Below, one piece after another: positions 23,292-33,199 of a stretch of 64,000 bases of DNA. Numbering within the stretch: the stretch's first letter is position 1; every line of letters begins with the position of its first letter. The position numbers were made by a program, and so were the translations under genes. Where the stretch lies: NCBI GenBank assembly GCA_030035585.1, contig CM057460.1:134152714-134216713 (forward strand), read 5' to 3'. The notes under the pieces are model-generated. The model was not told the origin of the DNA. It did not search any database and worked only from the letters and a program-made list of their open reading frames with translations. The stretch is from Dugong dugon (lineage: Eukaryota; Chordata; Mammalia; Sirenia; Dugongidae).

Positions 23292-23970
23292 GCTTCCCTG
23301 GGCGTTGATTGTGGATTCAAGTAAAACGAAATTCTTGACAACTTCAATATTTTCTCCATTTATCATGATGTTGCTTATTGACCCAGTTGTGAGGATTTTT
23401 GTTTTCTTTATGTTGAGGTGTAATCCATACTGAAGGCTGTAGTCTTTGATCTTCATCAGTAAGTGCTTCAAGTCCTCTTCTCTTTCAACAAGCAAGGTTG
23501 TGTCATCTGCATAACGCAGGTTATTAATGAGCCTTCCTCAAATCCTGATGCCCCATTCTTCTTCATATAGTCCAGTTTCTCAGATTATTTGCTCATCATA
23601 CAGATTGAATAAATATGGCAAAAGGATACAACCCTGACACACATCTTTCCTGATTTTAAACCACACAACGTCCCCTTCTTCTGTTAGAATGACTGCCTCT
23701 TGGTCTATGTACAGGTTCCGCCTGTGCACAGTTAAGTGTTCTGGAAATTCCATTCTTCACAATTTTATCCATAATTTGTCATAATCCATACAGTCAAATA
23801 CCTTTGCATAGTCAGTAAAGCATAGATAAACATCGATCTGGTGTTCTCTGCTTTCAGACAATATCCATCTGACATCAGCAATGGTAACCCTGGTTCCACG
23901 TACTCTTCTGAATCTGTCTTGAATTTCTGGCAGTTCCCTGTCGATGTACTGCTGCAACCATTTTTGAATT
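23292..23970 (-). mobile_element. RTE1 LINE internal fragment
   Basis: Covers the RT region in minus orientation. The complement of GTCATCTGCATA near 23,501 gives the catalytic YADD; the frames at 23,286-23,495 and 23,757-23,990 carry RT thumb and RT domain A-like residues (FTDYAKVFDCMDYDKLW). The 3' UTR, which should lie to the left, is absent: the copy starts abruptly at 'gcttccctgggcg' against L1 sequence. Confidence 0.85.
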
Positions 23971-23979
23971 GTCATTGTG

Positions 23980-24262
23980 GTGAAAAACATGTGAAACTGT
24001 TCACTACAAATTAGTAAGTAAGCATAAGTAAGGATGTGCTTACTTGCTTACTATATAGTCAGTCCCTGTCAGGGACTGTAAATTTGAAAAGAGGCTTTGA
24101 TTCTGTTGGAAAGTGATGTGGGTTGGGAGAGAGACAGATGCCAGCTGTACCTAGAAGCAGAATCTTTGATAAGGTGAAAAAATGTGAAATTACTCCCTAC
24201 AGATTAGTAAGTAAGCACAACAAGCCCATGCTTAGCTTGCTTATTGGGTAATTCACCCCTGG
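23980..24262. repeat. direct duplication of about 85 bp
   Basis: Two related units begin GGTGAAAAACATGTGAAACT (23,980) and GGTGAAAAAATGTGAAATTA (24,173). Each continues with 'acta/ccctaca-attagtaagtaagca' and 'gcttacttgcttac'-like sequence and a 'ccctg' block. They are about 193 bp apart. The GTAAGTAAGCA / TGCTTACTTGCTTAC pair is also an imperfect inverted repeat. Family not recognised. Confidence 0.6.
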
Positions 24263-24349
24263 TGGAAAACAACAGTAAAGGTAACATAGGAGATTAAAAT
24301 ATCCAAGGAAACCCAATTTTTGTGAGTATTTTTATCTTTTACAAGCGCG

Positions 24350-24481
24350 TGATTGTTAATGTTATGTGTCAACTTGGCTAGGCCATGATTCTCAGTATTA
24401 TGTAATTATCCTCCATTTTGTGATATAATATAATCACTTCCATGATGCAATCTGATAAGATCAGCCAATCAGTTGTAAGGG
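24350..24481 (+). mobile_element. 5' LTR of ERVL-type provirus, segment 1
   Basis: Starts TGATTGTTAATGTTATGTGT and continues through 'caacttggctaggccatgattctcagtattatg' to 'agccaatcagttgtaaggg'. This matches the start of the better preserved LTR at 34,016-34,642 block by block. It is cut by a reverse MaLR-type LTR. Assignment to the 5' side of the same provirus rests on same orientation and family. Confidence 0.75.
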
Positions 24482-25590
24482 TGTATCTTAGTTATCTAAT
24501 GTTGCTATGACAGCAATATCACAAATGAATGGCTTCAACAAAGAGAAATTTATTCTCTCACAGTCTAGGAGACTAGAAGTCCAAATTCAGGGTGCCAGAT
24601 CCAGGGGAATGCTTTCTCTCGCTGTCAGTTTTTGGGGGAAGTTCCTTGTCATCAATTTTCCCCTGGTCTAGGAGCTCAGCACAGGCACCCCAGGTCCAAA
24701 GGACACATTCTATTCCCAGAGCATCTTTCTTTGTGATAAGAGGCCCCATTCCTCTCTGCTCAATTGTCTCTTTTATATCTCAAAAGATATTGGCTCAAGA
24801 TACAACCTAATCCTGTATATTGAGTCTAGTCTCATTAACATAACTGCCTCTACCTCATCTGGAGCAAGGGATAATGAAGAAAACCAAAGACACAAGGGAA
24901 AGATTAGCCCAAAGGACTAATGGACCGCAACTACCACAGCCTCTACCAGACTGAGTCCAGCACAATTAGATGGTGCCCAGCTACCACCACTCACTACTCT
25001 GATAGGGATCACAATAGAGGGTCCTAGACAGAGCTGAAGAAAAATGTGGAACAAAATTCTAACTCACAAAAAAAGACCAGACTTCCTGGTCTGACAGAGA
25101 CTGAAGAAACCCTGAGAGTATGGCCTCTAGACATCATTTTAACTCAGTACTGAAGTCACGCCTGAGGTTCACCCTTCAGCCAAAGATTGGACAGCCCCAT
25201 AAAACAAAATGAGACTAAATGGGCACACCAGCCCCCAGGGCAAGGACAAGAAGGCAAAAGGGACAGGAAAGCTGGTAATGGGGAACCCAAGGTCAAGAAG
25301 GGGAAAGTGTTGACATGTCATTGAGTTGGCAACCACTGTCATAAAACAATATATATATACTGTTTAATGAGAAACTAATTTGCTCTGTAAACCTTCATCT
25401 AAAGTATAACTTAAAAATAAATAAACATAACTGCCTCTAATCCTGCCTATTAACATCATAGAGGTTAGAATTTACAACATATAGGATAATCACATCAGAT
25501 CACAAAATGGTGGACAACCACACAATACTGGGAATCATGGCATAGCCTAGTTGATACACATTTTAGGGGGACACAATTTGATCCCTAATA
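24482..25590 (-). mobile_element. ERVL-MaLR-type LTR, split by a younger insertion
   Basis: Reverse copy of the LTR family seen at 20,347-20,868. It begins TGTATCTTAGTTATCTAATG and ends at the complement of the LTR start (GGGGGACACAATTTGATCCC). It is interrupted at 24,853-25,423 by an L1-type 3' end. It sits in the ERVL LTR and so is younger than it. The + frame at 24,592-24,810 is a product of the antisense LTR. Confidence 0.75.
24853..25423 (+). mobile_element. 5'-truncated L1-type 3' UTR with 16-bp target-site duplication
   Basis: The insert is bordered by two identical copies of AACATAACTGCCTCTA (24,837-24,852 and 25,424-25,439), so its limits are certain. It contains the 'gatggtgcccagctaccacc', 'gaccagacttcctggtctgacagagactg', 'ttcagccaaagattggac' and terminal 'gagaaactaatttgctctgtaaaccttcatc' blocks, and ends A-rich. 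The same family occurs at 27,128-28,170 and, as short ends, at 4,850-5,245. Confidence 0.85.
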
Positions 25591-25893
25591 GGGAAGTTCC
25601 CTGGAGCTGTGGCCTTCACCCCATATATGTATGGACATTCTGGCCAAGCTCACTTGCTTGCTCTGGATTCTGTGTCCAGTTTATCATCATCTGACTACCC
25701 CTTCTTGGAACTTGAGCCAGCAGCCTGTCTCCTGACCTGCCGACTTTGTGATTCTCCAGCTCCACAGTCCTGTGAGCCAGTAGCCTGTCATCTGATTTGC
25801 AGATTTTGGGATTCACTGGCTTCTGCAGCCCTGTCAGCCAGCAGCCTGCTGTCTGACCTGCTGATTCTGGGTTCTTTAGCCCCTACAACCATA
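25591..25893 (+). mobile_element. 5' LTR of ERVL-type provirus, segment 2
   Basis: Resumes the LTR at 'ttccctggagctgtggccttcaccccatatatg' and runs through the repeated 'gagccag-agcctgt-tctgac-tgctgattttgg' units to CTGATTCTGGGTTCTTTAGC. The 3' LTR has the same series at 34,180-34,455. The + frame at 25,609-26,031 is an LTR-derived frame. Confidence 0.75.
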
Positions 25894-25894
25894 G

Positions 25895-26163
25895 TTACCA
25901 TAGCTGTCCTTTATTCCTGCATTCTTCTTGGTGTCCTCTCTTACGATGGTCATGTTGAGCTGACTTCTCTAATACTGTGTATTGCCTTTCCCTTCACCAA
26001 TATTAACTCATGTCTACTATCTCTTTGGTAATTTTCCCTCCCTCCAGCTCCCATCGCTGGTAACCATCAAAGAATTGCTTTGTTTTTTTTTTTTCCTTAT
26101 GTGTAAGTCCTTTGTTGTTACTTTATAAAAGCAGTCTCATACAATATTTATCTTTTTCCTTTG
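25895..26163 (-). mobile_element. L1 3' end fragment, reverse
   Basis: Shows the reversed L1 3' region: 'tctttggtaattttccctccctccagctcccatcgctggtaacc' and 'aaaagcagtctcatacaatatttatc'. A related but distinct reverse L1 3' end is at 36,785-37,465. Confidence 0.55.
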
Positions 26164-26551
26164 TTTGATTTCTTGACAGCTGCTTCCTTGGGCGTTGATT
26201 GTGGATTCAAGTAAAATGAAATTCTTGACAACTTCAATCTTTTCTCTGCTTATTATGATGTTGCTTATTTGTCCAGTTGTGAGGATTTTTGTTTTCTTTA
26301 TGTTGAGGTGTAATCCATACTGAAGGCTGTAGTCTTTGATCTTCATCAGTAAGTTCTTCAAGTCCTCTTCACTTTCAGCAAGCAAGGTTGTGTCATCTGC
26401 ATAACGCAGGTTGTTAATGAGTCTTCCTCCAATTCTGATGTTGTATTCTTCATCTAGTCTGGCTTCTCAGATTATTTGCTCAGCATATAGATTGAATAGT
26501 TATGGTGAAAGGATACTACCCTGACACACACCTTTCCTGATTTTAAATCAC
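26164..26551 (-). mobile_element. RTE1 segment, probably the inverted part of a split copy
   Basis: Minus-strand RTE1 from 'tttgatttcttgacagctgcttcc' through the complement of YADD (near 26,393) to 'cctttcctgattttaaatcac'. Its left edge is the position in RTE1 at which the plus-strand segment at 28,171 begins. The two may be halves of one inverted insertion, later separated by SINE and L1 material. Confidence 0.8.
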
Positions 26552-26554
26552 ATA

Positions 26555-26722
26555 TGGAAACCCTGGTGGCATAGTGGTTAAGAGTTTGGCTGTTAACCAA
26601 AAGGTCGGCAGTTTGAATCCACCAGGTGCTCTTTGGAAACCCTATGGGGTAGTTCTACTCTGTCCTACAGGGTCACTATGAGTCAGAATCGACTCAATGG
26701 CAATTAATTTTTTTTTTTTTTT
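26555..26722 (+). repeat. AfroSINE, short form (cluster unit 1)
   Basis: One of the best preserved copies: GGAAACCCTGGTGGCATAGT head, 'aaaaggtcggcagtttgaatcc' B box, short-form junction, 'gtcctacagggtcactatgagtcagaatcgactcaatgg' tail and a T-rich end. Followed by the spacer ATGGTAGCTACT (26,724-26,735). Confidence 0.95.
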
Positions 26723-26735
26723 AATGGTAGCTACT

Positions 26736-26804
26736 ATGGGGTCACTATGAGTCAGAATTGACTTGATGGCAACAGGTTTGGTTTTGGGGTTTTTTTTTTT
26801 TTTG
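26736..26804 (+). repeat. AfroSINE tail (cluster unit 2)
   Basis: Only the last part is present (ATGGGGTCACTATGAGTCAG, 'cttgatggcaacaggtttggttttgggg', T run). Followed by the spacer ATGGTAACTACT (26,809-26,820). Confidence 0.9.
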
Positions 26805-26820
26805 GTTTATGGTAACTACT

Positions 26821-26970
26821 GGCACAGTGGTTAAGTGTTTGGCTGCTAACCAAAAGTTCGGCAGTTGGAATCCACCTGCTGCTCCTTGAAAACCCTATAG
26901 GGCAGTTCTACTCTGTCATATAGTGTTGCTATAAGTCAGAATCAATTTAAGGGCAATGGTTTTTTTTTTT
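26821..26970 (+). repeat. AfroSINE, short form (cluster unit 3)
   Basis: Starts in the head at GGCACAGTGGTTAAGTGTTT and continues to the tail and a T run. Followed by the spacer ATGGTAACTACT (26,972-26,983). Confidence 0.9.
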
Positions 26971-26983
26971 AATGGTAACTACT

Positions 26984-27127
26984 TGAGCCCGTCTGGCACA
27001 GTTCCAAAGGTTGGCAGTTCGAATCCACTAGCTGCTCCTTGGAAACCCTATCGGGCTGTTCTACTCTGTCCTACAGGGTCGCTATGAGTCGGAATCAACT
27101 CAATGGCAATGAGTTTTTTGGGTTTTA
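26984..27127 (+). repeat. AfroSINE, short form (cluster unit 4)
   Basis: Starts 'tgagcccgtctggcacag' with part of the head deleted, keeps 'aaaggttggcagttcgaatcc' and the full tail. Followed by CAGTAACTACT (27,128-27,138), which begins the L1-type 3' UTR sequence that appears to be the original target. Confidence 0.9.
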
Positions 27128-28170
27128 CAGTAACTACTATAGCATAGACAATCCTCCAACAATAGAATCAACGAACAATAATCTATGAATGGATACATAC
27201 ATAGATATGCCAAGAAGTGAAAGCAGAGGTAAGGGAACACACTCACCGGCAGATACAGGTTCAGTGGAGAAATTTCTAAAGACATGACTGTAGGCTGTCT
27301 TCATATATTGATATGGACAATAGAGTGCACAAGTGGCACAGTCAGGGAAACCTCTTAGACATAACTAAACACTTCACAGGATGAAGTCCCCAGGCTTGAA
27401 GGCAAAGGACCGCAGATTTGAGGCACAATTGGCACAACATAGTTCTGAAAAACAATATTCTATCACCTACTTTTGTAGCTTCTGGGGTCTTAAAAGCTTA
27501 CAAGCACCCATCTGAGATAAAATGTTCAGTCTCTTCTAGTCCAGAGCAAAGGAGAGTGAAAAAAAACTAAAGACTCAAGGCAGCAATTAGTCCAAAGAAT
27601 TAATGGAGCATGTGAGCCACAACCTATATGACCCCAAAACCATAAGAACTAGATGGTGCCTAGCTACCACTACCAGCTGCTCTGACTGGGATTACAAAAG
27701 AGGGTCCCCACAGAGCGGGAGAAAAATGTAAAACAAATGATCAAATTCACAAAAAAGACCAGACTTACTCATCTGACAGAGACTAGAGGAACCCTTGAGA
27801 CTATGGCCCCTGGACACCCTTCTAACTCAGAGCTGAATCCACTCCCAAAGTTCACCTTTCAGCCAAAGATTAGACAGGCCTGTAAAACAGACAATAACAC
27901 ATAAGGAACATGCTTCTTAAATAAATCAAGTATATGAGATTGAATGGGCAACACCTACCCAAAAACAAAGACGAGGAGGTAGGAAGGGACAGGAAAACTA
28001 GAAGATTGGAACCAGGGAACCCGGAGTGGAAAGGGAAAGGGGAGAATGCTGACACAATGTGGGATTGCAACCAGTGCCACAGAACAATTTTTGTGTAAAT
28101 TTTTAAATGAGAAACAAATTTGTTCTATAAACTTTCGCCTAAATCACAATTTTGCAAATATATATATATA
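27128..28170 (+). mobile_element. L1-type 3' UTR region
   Basis: About 1 kb of the family whose last 570 bases match the insert at 24,853-25,423: 'tagatggtgcctagctaccac', 'gaccagacttactcatctgacagagactag', 'ttcagccaaagattagacagg', and the terminal 'gagaaacaaatttgttctataaactttcgcc'. Upstream it has 'ctatgaatggatacatacatagatatgccaagaag' and 'cttctggggtcttaaaagcttacaagc'. No long frame. I infer it is an afrotherian L1 3' UTR; a non-autonomous element is the alternative. Confidence 0.65.
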
Positions 28171-28694
28171 AAGAAATCAAACTTATTGTATTGGGCAAAT
28201 CTGTTGTAAAAGACCTTGTTAAAGTGTTAAAAAAGCAAAGATGTCACTTTGAGGACTAAGGTGTGCCTGAACCAAACCATAATATTTTCAATCACCTTAT
28301 ATGCATGGAAAGCTGGACAATGAATAAGGAAAACTGAAGAATCGATGCGTTTGGATTATGAGGTTGGCAAAGTATATTGAATATACCATGGACTGCCAGC
28401 AGAACGAACAAATCTGTCTTGGAAGAAGTCCAGCCAGAATGCTCCTTAGAAGTATTTTGGACATACTTTGGACATGTTATCAGGAGGGTCCAGTCCCTGG
28501 AGAAGGACATCATGCTTGGTAGAGGGTCAGTGAAAGAGAGGAAAACGCTCAGTGAGATGAATTGACACAGTGTCTGTAACGATTGGCTCAAGCATAGCAA
28601 CAATTGTGAGACTGGCGCAGAATCTGGCAGTGTTTCATTCTGTTGTTCATAGGATCTCTATTAGTTGGAACCAACTTGACAGCAGCTAACAACA
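28171..28694 (+). mobile_element. RTE1 LINE 3' end, plus orientation
   Basis: Starts AAGAAATCAAACTTATTGTA and runs through 'ttggaagaagtccagccagaatgctcc' and 'ctggagaaggacatcatgcttgg' to the 3' terminus 'cagcagctaacaac'. It gives the 62-codon + frame at 28,377-28,565 from the RTE1 C-terminus. See 26,164-26,551 for its probable inverted partner. Confidence 0.9.
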
Positions 28695-28713
28695 GAGAAC
28701 CCAGCCTAAGATA
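28695..28713 (+). mobile_element. 5' LTR of ERVL-type provirus, last bases
   Basis: AGAGAACCCAGCCTAAGATA matches the end of the 3' LTR (agagaactcagtctaagaca at 34,623-34,642). The sequence directly after it (TGGGTACCTAGAGCGG) is where a primer binding site should lie; I cannot assign the tRNA. About 170 bases of LTR between 25,893 and here are missing. Confidence 0.6.
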
Positions 28714-29755
28714 TTGGGTACCTAGAGCGGTTCTAGAGAAGTAAAATTGTAAGGATGAGTTTTCTAAATTGGTTCTTAAGTCTTACTAGTTTTAAAGGCA
28801 CTGATGACTCTGCCTCCAGTAGTAAAGAGTGCACAGCTAATCGATGGCATGAGTTGGCAATATTTATATGCAAACTATCACCACCAATAGGTCAGGTATT
28901 GGTGAGAAGCGAGTGGCTGGTGATCATGTTTGACACTTTTCTACAATTTTATCAGCATGAGAAATGTAGGGAAGCTGGTTGATTGGTTCTACTTTTGCTA
29001 GATGAAGTGGTAAAAGAAAGAGATGAGCTCAGGGCTTCAGAGTCACAGCTCAAGTGCCACATAAGAGACCCCAGAGTTGCCACTTTTGTCCTGAAAGAAA
29101 GCCTTATATCTTGTAGTAACAGAACTGGTATTGCCTAAAACCAAACCCAGAGTCTTATTATAAGAGGGCTGAATTACAACTCCAGTTAAATTTCCAAAAT
29201 TGAGTGGTGTCTGAAGTTAAAGTCAGGGCATTGATTGGGAAGAAATGAGATCCTGAAACTTAGGATGGAGACATATGGACAGATAATCAAGAAGCTGGGG
29301 ACATTGAACCCCTAAATTCCACTGAATCACTCCTGCCAACAGAACCAGCCCTCCCATCTAAAGAGATTACTCCATCTTTGTCTGCTAAACCACCTTCTCC
29401 AGGAAAATCATTATCCCTTCTACCCCCATCTGCTGAGATTAACCCAGCTGTGCCAAAAAGTCTTTGTCTGAGATATCGCTTGGGGCAGCGCCTGGGACAT
29501 TGCTTGGGGCATCACCTGAGGTAGATGCCTTAAAAGACATTGCAGAGTGTTCCCAGGACCCACCCACACCACTCATTTTTGCTTCTAGACTTATAACTAG
29601 ACTTAAGTCCCAATGTACCCCAAAAGGTGAAATACAAGATGTGACCCAGGAGGAGGTATGCATACTCCGAAAGAACTGCTTGACTTTTCTCATATGCACA
29701 AAGAGAAACCGGGGGAATATGTGTACAAGAGACACTACTCACTATTACCCCTAGT
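28714..29755 (+). mobile_element. ERVL-type provirus, gag-derived remnant
   Basis: Between the LTR end and the dUTPase region lies about 1 kb with interrupted + frames (28,755-28,982 and 29,464-29,754, among others). The first starts with Met shortly after the presumed primer binding site, as a Gag frame would, but stops after 75 codons. The later part has Pro/Ser-rich and basic stretches of the kind seen in ERVL Gag. Multiple stops and shifts make it non-functional. Reverse transcriptase and integrase regions are absent, so a large deletion joins gag-like sequence to the 3' end of pol. Confidence 0.55.
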
Positions 29756-29978
29756 AACCCACTTGCAAAATTTTTGTTTCCTATCCCTGTGATCCTATGC
29801 TCTTTGGGTCTAGAAGTCTTAGTTCCAAAGAGACAAATGCCCCCACCTAGAGACACAGCACTGATTCCATTAAATTGGAAGTTAAGAATGCCACCCGGGC
29901 ACTTTGGGATCCTCATGTCTCTGGATCAACAGGCAAAAAAGACAGTTACTATATTGGCTGGTGTGATTGATCCTGATT
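29756..29978 (+). pseudogene. ERVL dUTPase region, left part
   Basis: The + frame at 29,774 shows the dUTPase-like pattern of a Pro-rich lead-in, a PPGHFG block (motif 1/2 region) and the conserved substrate-pocket motif GVIDPD (motif 3) at its right end. In ERVL elements a dUTPase is encoded after integrase at the 3' end of pol, which fits its place before the 3' LTR. The region is cut by the RTE1 insertion immediately after motif 3 and is non-functional. Confidence 0.75.
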
Positions 29979-32900
29979 GTTGTTGTTGTTAGGTGCCATC
30001 GAGTTGATTCCAACTCATAGCGACACTATGCACAACAGAACGAAACACTGCCCTGTCCTACACCATCCTCAGAATGGTTGCTATGCTTGAGCCCATTGTT
30101 GCAGCCACTGTGTCAATCCATCTCTTTGAGGGTCCTCCTCTTTTTCACTGACACTCTACCAAGCATGATGTCCCTCTCCAGGGACTGATCCTGCCTGATA
30201 ACACGTCCAAAGTATGTGAGATGTAGTCTCACCATCTTTGCGTCTAAGGAGCATTCTGGTTGTACTTCTTCCAAGACAGATTTGTTCATTCTTTTGGCAG
30301 TCCATGGTATATTTAATATTCTTCACTAACAACACAATTCAAAGGCATCAATTCTTCTTCAGTCTTCCTTATTTATGGTCCAGCTTTCACATGCATATGA
30401 GGCGAATGAAAACATCATGGCTTGGGTCAGGCACACCTTAGTCCTCCAGGTAACATCTTTGCTTTTTAACACTTTAAAGAGATATAGCCGATTTGTCCAA
30501 TGCAATGCATAATATGATTTCTTGACTGCTGCTTCCATGGGTGTTGACTGTGGATCCAAGTAAAATGAAATCCTTGACAACCTCCATCTTTTCTCCGTTT
30601 ATCATGATGTTGCTTATGGGTCTAGTTGTGAGGATTTTTGTTTTCTTTATATTGAGGTGTAACTCATACTGAAGGCTGTGGTCTTTGATCTTCATTAGTA
30701 AGTGCTTTAAGTCCTCTTCACTTTCAGCAAGCAAGGTTGTGTCATCTGCATAACGCAGGTTGTTAATGAGTCTTCTTCCAATCCTGATGTCCTGTTCTTC
30801 ATATAGTCCAGCTTCTCAGATTATTTGCTCAGCATATAGATTGAATGGTTACGGTGAAATGATACAACCCTGACGCACACCTTTCCTGACTTTAAACCAT
30901 GCAGTATCCCCTTGTACTGTTCTAATGACTACCTCTTGATTCATATACAGATTCCTCATGAGCACAATTAAGTGTTCCAGAATTCCCATTCTTCTCAATG
31001 TTATCCATAATTTGTTATGATCCACACAGTCGAATGCCTTAGCATAGTCAATAAAACACAGGTAAACATCTTTCTGGTATTCTTTCTCTGCTTTCAGCCA
31101 GGATCCATCTGCCATCAGCAATGATATCCTTGGTTCCACGTCCTTTTCTAAATCTGGCTTGAATTTCTGGAAGTTCGCTGTTGATATACTGCTCAGCCAC
31201 TTTTGAATGATCTTCAGCAAAATTTTATTTGCACGTGATATTAATCATATTGTTTGATAATTTCTGCATTCAGTTGAATCACCTTTCTCAGGAATAGGCA
31301 TAAATATGGATCTCTTCCAGTTGGTTGGCCAGGTAGCTGTCTTCCAAATTTCTTGGCATAAATGAGTGAGCTCTTCCAGTGCTGCACCCATTTGTTGAAA
31401 CATCTCAATTAGTATTCCGTCAATTCCTGGAGCCCTGTTTTCCACCAATGCCTTCAGTGTAGCTTGGATTTTTTCCCTCAGTACCATTGGTTCCTGATCA
31501 TATGTTACCTCTTGAAATGGTTGAACGTTGACTAATTCTTTTTGGTATAATGACTCTGTATTCCTTCCATCATCTTTTGATGCTTCCTGCATCGTTTAAT
31601 ATTTTCTCTATAGAGTCCTTCAGTATTACAACTTAAGGCTTGAATTTTTTCTTCAGTTCTTTCAGCTTGATGAATGCTGAGCGTGTTCTTCGTTTTCGAT
31701 TTTGTAGCTCCAGGTCTTTGCACATATCATCAGAATACTTTACTTTGTCTTCTCTAGCTGCCCTTTGAAATCTTCTGTTCAGCTCTTTTACTTCATCATT
31801 TTTTCCTTTTGCTTTAGCTACTCAGCATTCAAGAGCAAGTTTCAGAGTCTCTTCTGACATCCATTTAGGTCTTTTCTTTCTCTCCTATCTTTTTAATGAC
31901 ATCTTGCTTTCTTCCTGTATGATGTCCTTGAGGTCATTCCATAACTCTTCTGGTCTTTGGTCATTAGTGTTCAACGTCTCAAGTCTATTCTTGAGATGGG
32001 CTCTAAATTCAGGTGGAATATACTCAAGGTAGTACTTTGGCTCTAGGGGACTTGTTCTAATTTTCTTCAGTTTCAACATGAACTTGCATATGAGTAATTG
32101 ATGGTCTGATCCACAGTCAGCCCCTGGCCTTGTTCTAACTGATGATACTGAGCTTTTCCATTGTCTTTTTCCACAGATGTAGTCAATTTGATTCCTGTGT
32201 ATTCCATCTGGTGAGGTCCGTGTATAGTCACTGTTTACGTTGGTGCAAAAAGGTATTTGCAATGAAGAAGTTGTTGCTCTTGCAAAATTCATTCATGGGA
32301 TCTCCAGCATTGTTTGTATCACCTAGGCCATATTTTCCAACTATTGATCCTTCTTCTTTGTTTCCAACTGTCATATTCCAATCACCAGTAATTATCAATG
32401 CATCCTGATTGCATGTTGGATCAATTTCAGACAGCAGAAGCTGGTAAAAATCTTCAGTTTCTTCATCTTTGGCCTTAGTGGTTGGTGCGTCAATTTGAAT
32501 AATAGTCGTATTAACTGGTCTTCCTTGTAGGTGTATGGATATTTTCCTATCGCCGATGGCGTTGTACTTCAGGATGGATCTGATATGTTCTTTTTGATGG
32601 TGAATACAACACTATTCCTCCTCAAGTTATTATTCCTGGCATAGTAGACCATATGATTGTCCCATCCAAAATGTCCAATACCAGTCCATTTCAGCTCACT
32701 AATGCCTAGAATATCGATCTTTATGCATTCCATTTCATTTTTGATGATTTCCAGTTTTCCTAGATTCACACTTCGTACATTCCACATTCCAATTATTAAT
32801 GAATATCTGTAGCTGTTCCTTCTTATTTGGAGTCGTGCCACATCAGCAAATGAAGATCCCGAAAGCTTGACTCCATCCACTTCATTAAGGTAGACTCTAC

Positions 32901-33188
32901 TTTAAGGAGTCATCTCTTCCCCAGATGTCTTTTGAGCCTTCCAACCTGAGGGGCTCATCTTCCAGCACTATATCAGACAATGTTCTGCTGCTATTTATAA
33001 GGTTTTCACTGGCTAATTCTTTTCAAAAGTAGACTGCCAGGTCCTTCTCCCTAGTCTGAGTCTGGAAGCTCAGCTGAAACCTGTCTGCCATAAGTGATCC
33101 TGCTGGTATTTGAATACCTGTGGCATAGCTTCCAGCATCACAGCAACACATAAGCCGCCACAGTCCAAAAAACTGACAGAAGTGTGGG
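29979..33188 (-). mobile_element. full-length RTE1 (BovB-like) LINE with target-site duplication
   Basis: A 3,210-bp element bordered by identical TGATCCTGATT copies (29,968-29,978 and 33,189-33,199). On the minus strand: a 5' leader (about 32,890-33,188); an APE-type endonuclease (frames 32,569-32,880 with GMWNVRSVN and ISELKWTG, and 31,885-32,292 with GSDHQL, the catalytic SDH); a linker/RT entry frame (31,245-31,592, WPTNWKRSIFMPIPEKGD); RT domain (30,849-31,220, FIDYAKAFDCVDH and VRQGCIISP); YADD encoded at 30,741-30,752; a C-terminal region to about 30,100; and a 3' end with GTT repeats (29,979-29,990). RTE elements encode one EN-RT protein. Here it is split over several frames, so this copy is not active, but it is the best preserved RTE1 in the window. 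Confidence 0.93.
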
Positions 33189-33199
33189 TGATCCTGATT

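Noticed and set aside
31245-32880. Series of minus frames with endonuclease and reverse-transcriptase motifs as possible host genes
   Set aside because: They are fragments of the RTE1 LINE protein, split by stops and shifts.
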